Shown: piece by piece, positions 48,297-56,685 of the stretch
Layout of the letters: each line of letters opens with the position of its first letter
Numbering within the stretch: the first letter of the stretch is position 1
Assembly (NCBI GenBank): GCA_016934395.1
Contig: JAFGSZ010000001.1
Location: 1-64,000 of the forward strand
DNA length: 64,000 bases
Direction of reading: 5' to 3'
Source: Bacteroidales bacterium
GTDB lineage: Bacteria > Bacteroidota > Bacteroidia > Bacteroidales > UBA10428
Notes under the pieces: model-generated
Told to the model about the DNA's origin: nothing
The model's input: only the letters and a program-made list of their open reading frames with translations
Database searches by the model: none
Made by a program: the position numbers and the translations under genes

Positions 48297-48590
48297 GATA
48301 TATTAATCTGACTGCAATTGCCGGAGGAACGAGAAGTTTATGCCGATATAGATGTTGTTGGGAGGTACGACTTAAACATCTTCATCGGTAAGTCCCTCCG
48401 AATTCACACAAACGCTCCTGAATTTTCAGGGGCCTTTTTTTTTGATATATTAATCTGACTGCAATTGCCGGAGGAACGAGAAGTTTATGCCGATATAGAT
48501 TTTGTTGGGAGGTACGACTTACAAAATCTTCATCGGTAAGTCCCTCCGGGTTCACACAAAAGCTCCTGAATTTTCAGGGGCCTTATTTAC
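48297..48590 (+). repeat. Two tandem ~147-148 bp units carrying copies of the tRNA-Arg 3' end and terminator
   Basis: GATATATTAATCTGACTGCAATTGCCGGAGGAACGAGAAGTTTATGCCGATATAGAT... at 48297 and 48444; GTCCCTCCGRRTTCAC at 48245 (tRNA), 48392, 48540. Confidence 0.92.
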
Positions 48591-48612
48591 AATTTTACCT
48601 TGAGGAGATAAA

Positions 48613-48996
48613 TTATTCAAATAAACTTTTATCCCTGATCAGCATTAGTATTGCAGCATGAGGAATAATGATATATTTTTCTTTTTTAAATTCTATTTCG
48701 TAGCCGCTTTTTTGCATATAAATTGCCAGATCACCTTCCATAGGCTGCAGGGGAACGTATTTAACTTCCTCTCTTTTATCTTTCCAGGGTTCATCAATAT
48801 CGTTAATTGCCGGAATCGGATACCCGGGGCCAACCTTAATTACATAACCGGCCTGTATTTGTTCTTTTTCCTGAACAGTCGGAGGCAGATAAAGTCCCGA
48901 TTGAGTTTTGCCAAGAGGAGTTTTGGGTTTAATCAAAACCCTGTCGCCAATCATAATAAATTTAGCCAGATCAAGTTCCCCAAATTCTAAAGCCAT
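48613..48996 (-). CDS. GroES-like co-chaperone family protein
   Basis: IMIGDRVLIKPKTPLGKTQSGLYLPP..., 127 aa; no adjacent groEL. Confidence 0.8.
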   Translation of the reverse strand: MALEFGELDLAKFIMIGDRVLIKPKTPLGKTQSGLYLPPTVQEKEQIQAGYVIKVGPGYPIPAINDIDEPWKDKREEVKYVPLQPMEGDLAIYMQKSGYEIEFKKEKYIIIPHAAILMLIRDKSLFE

Positions 48997-49139
48997 ACAT
49001 TATTTTATTTTAATCCACACAAATATATAAATTGCAGTTCTTTTTCAAATAAAGTTCCTGTATTTTTAAATGTTTTAAAACAGGAAAGCTTATTATTAAA
49101 ATCAGCTCCATAATCAATTTCAAAAAAATTAATATCATT

Positions 49140-50243
49140 ATTAAATTCAGGAAAATATCAGTTGCTCTTATCGGCTCAGCAGGAATACCGGCCCGGTATG
49201 GCGGATTCGAGACCCTGGCAGAACAAATCGCCAATAATTTATCAAACGATTTTGATCTGCAGGTTTATTGCAGTAAACCATTATATACACGCTCCGAGCG
49301 CGAAAAAAAAACACAAGGTGTAAACAGGATTTTTATTCCTCTGTCGGCCAACGGAATCACAAGTATTTTTTATGACAGCCTGTCGATACTCCATGCTGTT
49401 TTTACATGTGAAATTTTACTTTTACTTGGGGTTTCCGGTGCTATGATCCTTCCAATACTTAAAGTTTTTTTTCGGAAAAAAATTATAGTGCATATTGACG
49501 GGCATGAGTGGACCCGTGATAAATGGAGCCGTTGGGCTAAATTATTTTTAAGAATATCTGAAAAAACAGCAGTAATAAATGCAGATGCAATAATTGCCGA
49601 TCACCTGAAAATAAAAAAATATACATCGTATGTATACCAAAAAAAAAGTGTTCTTATTGAATATGGTGGAGATCATGTTTTGAATAACAAAATTAAATAT
49701 GAGAAATCGTTTACCGGTTTTGAAGCAGGAGACTATTTTCTTGCGGTTCAGCGCATTGAACCTGAGAATAATGCAGTATTGCTAATAGAAACATTTATAA
49801 AATTAAAGGACCAAAAACTGGTTATTATTGGAAATTGGAGCAACAGCAGGTTCGGAAAAAAATTAAAAGAAAAATACAGCCGGTACCCAAATATAAATTT
49901 GCCTGAAGCGATATATGATCTGGCAAAACTGAACAGCATACGAAGCAATTGTTTTGCCTATTTACACGGGCATAGTTGCGGAGGAACCAATCCATCGCTG
50001 GTAGAAGCCATGTTTTTGGGTTTGCCGGTGTTTTGTTTTGATAATGCTTTTAACAGGGAAACCACAAAAAATGAAGCCATTTATTTTCAAAATCAGGAAG
50101 ACCTGGAAATTAAAATTCGTCAATCGCCGGCTAATGATCTTATATTAACAGGAAAAAAAATGAAAAACATTGCCGAAGTGCTTTATACATGGAGAATTAT
50201 TTCAGACAAGTATAAAGATTTATTTACGTCAATTATTTCCTGA
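49140..50243 (+). CDS. DUF1972-type glycosyltransferase; N-terminus extends upstream of the ORF-track start (49443) without a canonical start codon
   Basis: Same frame upstream reads KFRKISVALIGSAGIPARYGGFETLAEQIANNLS; C-terminal HGHSCGGTNPSLVEAM. Confidence 0.8.
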   Translation: MKFRKISVALIGSAGIPARYGGFETLAEQIANNLSNDFDLQVYCSKPLYTRSEREKKTQGVNRIFIPLSANGITSIFYDSLSILHAVFTCEILLLLGVSGAMILPILKVFFRKKIIVHIDGHEWTRDKWSRWAKLFLRISEKTAVINADAIIADHLKIKKYTSYVYQKKSVLIEYGGDHVLNNKIKYEKSFTGFEAGDYFLAVQRIEPENNAVLLIETFIKLKDQKLVIIGNWSNSRFGKKLKEKYSRYPNINLPEAIYDLAKLNSIRSNCFAYLHGHSCGGTNPSLVEAMFLGLPVFCFDNAFNRETTKNEAIYFQNQEDLEIKIRQSPANDLILTGKKMKNIAEVLYTWRIISDKYKDLFTSIIS

Positions 50244-50295
50244 TTTTTGTAAATTCGAAACCTTAAAACAACGACTTAGGATTAGACATCAAAAA

Positions 50296-51615
50296 ATGGA
50301 TAACGAATATATTGTACAACAATTAGGCAAGTGCTCGATCCCCTCACCATTGCATCTTTCAAAAGAACTTGGTGACGGAATATTTAATTATGTTTTAGAT
50401 GAAGAACGTATTCTAATGAATGCTTCACTTGCTCATTATCAGGAAAGCTGTAAAAATGGATATGTTCCGGTTTCATTTGAAAAAGCAGGCCCAAAAGAAT
50501 TTATTTACTTTGATCCCTCTAAAACCAAAGTTGCTATTGTCACCTGCGGGGGATTGTGTCCCGGATTAAATAATATGATCCGCGGATTAGTAATGCAATT
50601 ATATGACCGGTATGGAGTAAAACGTATTATCGGAATCAAATACGGATACCAGGGATTTATTCCAAAATACAAGCATGATATTTTTGAACTTACCCCTGAC
50701 TTTGTAGAAGATATCCATATGCAGGGTGGTTCCATTTTAGGATCATCCCGTGGAAATCAGGATGTTTCGGAAATTGTGGATGCCCTGGAGCGTTTGAATA
50801 TTAATATTCTGTTTACTATCGGCGGAGATGGAACACTGCGAGGCGCTCATTTTATTTCGGAAGAGATAAAAAGACGAAATCTTAAAATTTCCGTGGCCGG
50901 AATTCCCAAAACTATCGATAACGATATTAATCTTATTGAAAAATCATTTGGTTTTGAAACGGCATTCACTATTGCCACAGATGTACTTACAGGCGCACAC
51001 AACGAGGCTAAAGGGGCTTATAACGGAATAGCTCTGGTAAAACTTATGGGTCGGGATTCCGGATTTATTGCAGCCAATGCCTCACTGGCCGTGCAGGAGG
51101 TAAATTACGTTATTATTCCTGAGATGGACTTTGAACTCTATGGCCCAAACGGATTTCTTAAAATTCTGAAAGACCGGCTAAACAGAAAACATCATGCCCT
51201 TATAGTAGTTGCCGAAGGCGCCGGTCAAAATTTGTTTGAGAATGAGGAAAGGAAGAGTGATTTATCAGGTAATGTCAAATACAAAGACATTGGTATTTTT
51301 CTTAAAGAAAGAATCGAGGAAGAATTATTAAAAGAAAATTTTCCGTTTACATTAAAATATATCGATCCGAGTTACATTATTCGTAGCGCTGCTGCTAATG
51401 CCAACGACAGCCTGTTTTGTAATTTACTGGCCCAAAATGCGATCCATGCAGCCATGGCCGGACGTACTGATTTTGTATGCGGCTTCTGGAATTCACAATT
51501 CACCATAGTTCCAATTCCGGTAACCGTGAAAGAACGAAAAAAAATATCCCTCGAAGGAGAATTATGGTCGAATGTGCTGGAAACTACAGGACAACCAAAA
51601 TCGATAATAAATTAA
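50296..51615 (+). CDS. 6-phosphofructokinase family protein (probably ATP-dependent)
   Basis: GGLCPGLNNMIRG, GGDGTLRGAHFI, PKTIDNDINLIEKSFGFETA. Confidence 0.9.
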   Translation: MDNEYIVQQLGKCSIPSPLHLSKELGDGIFNYVLDEERILMNASLAHYQESCKNGYVPVSFEKAGPKEFIYFDPSKTKVAIVTCGGLCPGLNNMIRGLVMQLYDRYGVKRIIGIKYGYQGFIPKYKHDIFELTPDFVEDIHMQGGSILGSSRGNQDVSEIVDALERLNINILFTIGGDGTLRGAHFISEEIKRRNLKISVAGIPKTIDNDINLIEKSFGFETAFTIATDVLTGAHNEAKGAYNGIALVKLMGRDSGFIAANASLAVQEVNYVIIPEMDFELYGPNGFLKILKDRLNRKHHALIVVAEGAGQNLFENEERKSDLSGNVKYKDIGIFLKERIEEELLKENFPFTLKYIDPSYIIRSAAANANDSLFCNLLAQNAIHAAMAGRTDFVCGFWNSQFTIVPIPVTVKERKKISLEGELWSNVLETTGQPKSIIN

Positions 51616-51650
51616 CTCTTGGATAATAGAATAAAAAGATTTTATTCCTG

Positions 51651-52370
51651 ATGAGATTTTTTCTATACCTAACCTTGTTTTTTACTATTGAACAAAAGAC
51701 AGATTACAGAACAGAATTTACTTTTGATTACGACTGGGCAATAAATTTTTATAAACAAAACCACAAACAGATTCTGCAAACTTGTACAAAATACAATTCA
51801 GATACCGCTGTAATTGTTTCCTTATTGTTTCCTGAACTTATCCGATATTCAATATTCCAGGATTTTTTCGAGACAAAAGCCCTGGAACTGATCTATGTGG
51901 AATACGGAAAAAACCATGCTGATTATTCCATTGGTTATTTTCAGATGAAACCATCGTTTGCAGAACAACTGGAATCATTTGTACTTCAGAATTCTTTACT
52001 TTCTGAAAAGTACAGGGTATTTTCCGATCAGCAAACATTGTCGGAAAGAAAGAACAGAAAAAAAAGGATTCAACGCTTAAAATCTTTCGAATGGCAGCTT
52101 ATTTATGCCAGTTGTTTTTATGATGCTACCACAATTATCCATAAATCCGTTCAATGTAAAACACAACTAGAAAAAATAGAATTCTATGCCACGGCATATA
52201 ATTATGGTTTTCAGAAACCGGAAGCAGAAATTCTTGAATGGAAAAATGCCGCAATCTTCCCCTACGGAATTAAATCACATGCCAGGCAATTCAGATACAG
52301 CGATATTGCTGCAGATTTTTATAAAAATGAATATTCCCGGATATTTTGCTCTGAATTTTTGAGAAAGTAA
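51651..52370 (+). CDS. Hypothetical protein, possible divergent lysozyme/transglycosylase-like fold
   Basis: FPELIRYS ... DYSIGYFQMKPSFAEQLE resembles Glu plus S-x-G-x-[FM]-Q-M arrangement of SLT proteins. Confidence 0.45.
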   Translation: MRFFLYLTLFFTIEQKTDYRTEFTFDYDWAINFYKQNHKQILQTCTKYNSDTAVIVSLLFPELIRYSIFQDFFETKALELIYVEYGKNHADYSIGYFQMKPSFAEQLESFVLQNSLLSEKYRVFSDQQTLSERKNRKKRIQRLKSFEWQLIYASCFYDATTIIHKSVQCKTQLEKIEFYATAYNYGFQKPEAEILEWKNAAIFPYGIKSHARQFRYSDIAADFYKNEYSRIFCSEFLRK

Positions 52371-52377
52371 AGATCTT

Positions 52378-53304
52378 TTATAACCAAATTACCTCGTATG
52401 TTTTTTGCATTTGGTTTATATCAGCCCTGTTTTTTGCCATTCCAAGAAGGTACCCCCCTCCTCCCGAACCACAAAGTTTTAGATAGTATAAATTTGAATT
52501 CAGACCTTCCTGCCAGATTTTTTGGAATTCTTTTGGTATCATTTTTTGAAAATTATCATATTGATATTGAGAAATTTTCAGAAGCTCAGTATAGAGCATT
52601 TCTGTTTGGTTGGTAAGAAAAGATTCTATAGCCCTGTTTGTTGCCGGAATAAGGTTATTCTCCATGGAACGCTGAAATGCTTTATTTTGGCATAATTGAT
52701 AAAAATGCTGAACCAGCGGCCCGGTGGCTCCTTTCCTCTTTGTATCAATTAAAAACCAATTACCTGAAACATTCTTAATTTTCCCGGCATCAGGTATTGA
52801 TATTCTATTGTCAGTTAAAATCCATAACGGAATCTGAAGGTAACAACTTAGCGGGTCTATACCGGAACTTTTACCATGAAACCAGGATTCCATTTTTGAA
52901 AATAGTTTTTTTAATGCGGCTAAATTTTGATCATCAAGGTTTATATTATTATTAACACCTGAATATCTATCAAACACTGCAGCAACCAGTGCTCCGGAAC
53001 TTCCAAGACCATAATTATGGGGAATAGTAGATTCCATAAATAACCCATTCTCCAAATCCTTATCGAAAGCAGAAAATTCAAAACCTGCTTCTTCAAGCTG
53101 TACTCTTACATTTTCTGATAAAAAATCAGCATACTTTTTTAATATCCTGTTCGAAGAGGCAGCACTTTTATCGGCAATTTTTAAGTTGGGGAATTTCAGG
53201 CTGGCACTATAATTTTTGAATGGAATAGTAAGGGCTTGCGAATTACATAAAATGGAATATTCGCCAAAAAGCAATATTTTAGAATAAAATATTCTGTTTG
53301 CCAT
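52378..53304 (-). CDS. Mevalonate kinase-like GHMP kinase
   Basis: IPHNYGLGSSGALVAAVF ATP motif and WFHGKSSGIDPLSCY (MVK-like HGxxSGID). Confidence 0.82.
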   Translation of the reverse strand: MANRIFYSKILLFGEYSILCNSQALTIPFKNYSASLKFPNLKIADKSAASSNRILKKYADFLSENVRVQLEEAGFEFSAFDKDLENGLFMESTIPHNYGLGSSGALVAAVFDRYSGVNNNINLDDQNLAALKKLFSKMESWFHGKSSGIDPLSCYLQIPLWILTDNRISIPDAGKIKNVSGNWFLIDTKRKGATGPLVQHFYQLCQNKAFQRSMENNLIPATNRAIESFLTNQTEMLYTELLKISQYQYDNFQKMIPKEFQKIWQEGLNSNLYYLKLCGSGGGGYLLGMAKNRADINQMQKTYEVIWL

Positions 53305-53311
53305 AGCTCTG

Positions 53312-54424
53312 CTAGATTAACTTTACGGGTCCGTTGCCAACAAAATCAGAAATCCATTTCCTGTTTTCACAAAGTTCAGCAAGCTGGTTTTTTATAAAAT
53401 CATGAACCTTTGAGGAGCTTGATTTTGCGTACAACAAATGAATATTTGCCCCGGCATCGAGTGTAAAATACACATGCAATCCGGTACGGATACGAAATTC
53501 CCTGATTCGATGAATTGCTTCCAGGGTATTAGCCTGCATTAAAACAAAACTTTTCTCAGAAGTCATCATCAGGGCGTGAAGGCTTAAGGCTTCGTTTTCA
53601 GCAATATTTCCAAAAGCAGACTCGTCACCAAGGTGTAATGCCCTGAGTAATTCAGCAAAATTATTTCCAGCCTGCTGATATCTAGACGGCGCATAGATAT
53701 GGTTTTCCATTAGGCTGTGGCCTTCCGAACTGGAGATATTTTTTTTACCAGAACTAATGATTAATATATCATCACGATAATCTGAAAACACCGGATGGAT
53801 TATCGCATTTATTGGCACTGCTGTTTCATCGCTCGAAGATTCAACCAGTTCGGTTTTACCCCAAACTGTATACCCCGGAAACACGGATCGGCTTGCGCTG
53901 CCCGATCCAAGCCTTGCCATGAATGAGGCTTTCCGAAAAAATGTTTTACCTTCGGATAAGGTGCCGAATAATCGTTGCTCAATACTGCAAACAGCTAATG
54001 CTAAGGCTCCCAATGATGAGGCAGAAGATGCAATGCCTGCAGAATGCGGAAATGAATTTGACGACTGGATTTCTATTTTTAATTGATTCAAAAAAGGGAA
54101 ATAAACAGCCACCCGGTGCAAATACAAATTGATCCGTTCAGAAAACTCCGGATTTTTCATCCCTTCAAAAGTAAAATCCAGTCTGCTTTCCTTGTCGCGT
54201 TCATTTATAGATTTATATTCCAGATTCAATGTGGTAGTTGAATTATTCAGGGAAAAACTCAGGGATGGGTTTCGGGGAAGCTGACCCGGCAATTTTCCCC
54301 AATATTTAATAAGTGCAATATTCGACGGGCACTTCCAGGATATTTTCCCCGGTTCAACAATCCCGGAAATTTTTAGACTTTCAGCCTGTTTAAGATATTC
54401 GTTGTGCAGCACCAAATTATTCAT
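53312..54424 (-). CDS. mvaD: Diphosphomevalonate decarboxylase
   Basis: SNIALIKYWGKLPGQLPRNPSLSFSLN, AGIASSASSLGALALAV, RLGSGSASRSVFPGYTVW. Confidence 0.93.
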   Translation of the reverse strand: MNNLVLHNEYLKQAESLKISGIVEPGKISWKCPSNIALIKYWGKLPGQLPRNPSLSFSLNNSTTTLNLEYKSINERDKESRLDFTFEGMKNPEFSERINLYLHRVAVYFPFLNQLKIEIQSSNSFPHSAGIASSASSLGALALAVCSIEQRLFGTLSEGKTFFRKASFMARLGSGSASRSVFPGYTVWGKTELVESSSDETAVPINAIIHPVFSDYRDDILIISSGKKNISSSEGHSLMENHIYAPSRYQQAGNNFAELLRALHLGDESAFGNIAENEALSLHALMMTSEKSFVLMQANTLEAIHRIREFRIRTGLHVYFTLDAGANIHLLYAKSSSSKVHDFIKNQLAELCENRKWISDFVGNGPVKLI

Positions 54425-55346
54425 CCCGTATTAATTCCTTATAGTTAAAAATAACTTTCAGCTTCTTCGAAATAAAATACTTTTTTAATTCCTCTTCAGA
54501 CTTATTCCAGCTCGCCATAATAAAATCTCCTCCCCAGGCACCCAGGGATTTTATTTCTCCTTTAAAATCAGGAAAAAACTTTTGTTTCACCGGATCACGA
54601 TGCAATACTGAAGCGAGAATACGTTCATGCTCTGTGATTAATTCTTTTATTTTTTCCACAGATTGAACCGTTGTAAAGCTTTGGCTTATTTCACCAATTC
54701 TGCGCATATCTTTTTCTTTCGGAATCACAGATTCTAAAAAGTGTTTTACACTTTGCGGTGAATTTGATTTTTTTCCAAGATAAATGAAATACAGGCTCTT
54801 TTTAATTTGCTGATGTAAGTTTACGCTCTCCGACACCGGAACCTTTTTATCTGCCAGATAATATATCAGGGGATTTTTTGCCCGGGCACAGGCCACATCA
54901 TATCCTGATCCGGTGCTTGTATTAAAAAACAGATTATATGGATCAACCTCCGCCCATTGCGAAATTAAGGATATTAACGTAGAGCTGCTGCCCAGTCCCC
55001 AGTTTCTGTCAAATTCCAGTTGTGTTTTAGCCTCGTAAATAAAATCAGGTGGTAAAAATGCCGGATTTATTTTCTGTGCTTCTTTAAGTATTAAAACCAG
55101 AAATTCAGCAACATCTTTATTATTTGTGGTCGCTATAGAGAAATCCGATAAATTGATCCCCGCAAGAAACCATAATTTTTCTTTTGAAAAAGCCTTCCAC
55201 CATAGCATCGGCTTATTTTGCACGGGCCTTTCTTCAATTTGAATAGACTGACCAGGTAATACGGGTGAAGCAAGCGCTTTGGCTCCCAGAAGTACCATAT
55301 ATTCCCCGGTTAATAAAAGTTTTCCATGTGCGTAATAATTCTTCAT
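54417..55346 (-). CDS. GHMP kinase, probable phosphomevalonate kinase
   Basis: AHGKLLLTGEYMVLLGAKALA, NWGLGSSSTLISL, GSGYDVACA; sits between HMGR and mvaD. Confidence 0.75.
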   Translation of the reverse strand: MKNYYAHGKLLLTGEYMVLLGAKALASPVLPGQSIQIEERPVQNKPMLWWKAFSKEKLWFLAGINLSDFSIATTNNKDVAEFLVLILKEAQKINPAFLPPDFIYEAKTQLEFDRNWGLGSSSTLISLISQWAEVDPYNLFFNTSTGSGYDVACARAKNPLIYYLADKKVPVSESVNLHQQIKKSLYFIYLGKKSNSPQSVKHFLESVIPKEKDMRRIGEISQSFTTVQSVEKIKELITEHERILASVLHRDPVKQKFFPDFKGEIKSLGAWGGDFIMASWNKSEEELKKYFISKKLKVIFNYKELIRDE

Positions 55347-55352
55347 GTACTA

Positions 55353-56681
55353 CTATCCCCGTAATCTCAAATCCTTAATATATTCTTCAACTGCCTTGTG
55401 CGATACCGGATGACTTTCAAAATGCCGGTAGATATTTTTCGTTTCAGCTTCCGTAAGTGTAAAATTCCTGAGAAGGTTTGGAAGGTGCATTTTCATATGT
55501 CCTCGCTGAATGCCACTGGTTACCAATGAACGTATAGCGCTGAAATTATTGGCAAGGCCTGTGGCTGCAGCAATTTGCATTAATTCTTCAGCAGAAGGAA
55601 AATCCAGTAACTCCAACGCTCGTTTTGCCAAAGGATGTTTGTTGGTAAGGCCGCCAACAGTACCTAAAGCCATTGGTACCTTCAAAGAATAAGAGAAATG
55701 GTTACCGGTTAAGTTTAATTCTGTGAGACTTTTGTATTGACCATCTTTTGACGCATAAGCATGACCGCAGGCTTCAACAGCTCTGAAATCGTTCCCGGTA
55801 GCAAGCACCACAGCATCAATACCATTATAAATTCCCTTATTATGTGTTACTGCGCGGTATGGATCAACATGTGCAATTTCAACTGCATATTCAAATTTTC
55901 TGGTAAAGTCATGCGCCGAAATAGTTCCAGGCAACTTATTAAAATCTTCCACATCACACTCAAGGGTACATTCAACCATACATTCGGGAGTATAATTGGA
56001 AAGAATAGACATAATAATTTCTAATGAAAATTCCGGTCTGTTTAATTCACGCGATTCGGAAACATATTGTTTAAATACCCGGGCCAACTCCTCAAGTGCA
56101 GTATTAATAAAATTGGCTCCCATTGAATCGGCTGTTAAAAAGGTAACATGAAGCTGATAATAGTCAGGGATTTTTTCGGATAAATCCAGAAGTTCTATCT
56201 GCTTTACTCCTCCCCCGCGTTGCTGCATATTCGCAGTTATATAATCCAGGGAATGAATAAACCTGTTTTTATTGTTATCAAAAAAATCCCTCAATATTTG
56301 TTTATCCCCTTTCCAGAGAAAATGTACCTGACCCGTTTTTTCCGTATTTATAACCCTGGCAGAAAATCCTCCATGTAATGCCCAAAACCCGGCTGCATGA
56401 GATGCCGCAGCCACAACTGAACTTTCTTCTGTAACCATAGGCACAGCATAAAGCTTATCGTTAATAAGAAAATTGGGAGCTATCCCAAAAGGCAGATAAT
56501 AATTGGTAAGGGTATTTTCGCTAAACTCGTTATAGGCTTGTTGATTGGTATTATCCCTGTGCAGATGCGATTGTATATCTTCAAGAAATCCATTTGAATC
56601 TTTTACCATTCCGGAAATGATTTTTCTTTTCTCTTCAATGGTAAATCTGGAGAATCCGGATATTTTTCCCTGAGTTTTCAT
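55353..56681 (-). CDS. mvaA: Hydroxymethylglutaryl-CoA reductase, class II (degradative-type) family
   Basis: SGFSRFTIEEKR, VTEESSVVAAASHAAGFWALHGGF, VDPYRAVTHNKGIYNGIDAVVLATGNDFRAVEACGHAYA. Confidence 0.94.
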   Translation of the reverse strand: MKTQGKISGFSRFTIEEKRKIISGMVKDSNGFLEDIQSHLHRDNTNQQAYNEFSENTLTNYYLPFGIAPNFLINDKLYAVPMVTEESSVVAAASHAAGFWALHGGFSARVINTEKTGQVHFLWKGDKQILRDFFDNNKNRFIHSLDYITANMQQRGGGVKQIELLDLSEKIPDYYQLHVTFLTADSMGANFINTALEELARVFKQYVSESRELNRPEFSLEIIMSILSNYTPECMVECTLECDVEDFNKLPGTISAHDFTRKFEYAVEIAHVDPYRAVTHNKGIYNGIDAVVLATGNDFRAVEACGHAYASKDGQYKSLTELNLTGNHFSYSLKVPMALGTVGGLTNKHPLAKRALELLDFPSAEELMQIAAATGLANNFSAIRSLVTSGIQRGHMKMHLPNLLRNFTLTEAETKNIYRHFESHPVSHKAVEEYIKDLRLRG

Positions 56682-56685
56682 GATA

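Noticed and set aside
48297-48590. CRISPR-like interpretation of the tandem units after tRNA-Arg
   Set aside because: Only two ~147 bp near-identical units with no repeat/spacer alternation; tRNA 3' end copies explain them better.
48297-48590. Degraded GIY-YIG or other nuclease ORF inside the tandem units
   Set aside because: The open frame (PEEREVYADIDVVGRYDLNIFIGKSLRIHTNAPEFSGAFFF) has no clear GIY-YIG motif; kept only as a possibility.
49010-49234. ORF 74 aa (-) over the glycosyltransferase N-terminus
   Set aside because: It reads the complement of the conserved IPARYGGFETLAEQ segment; the plus strand is the coding one.
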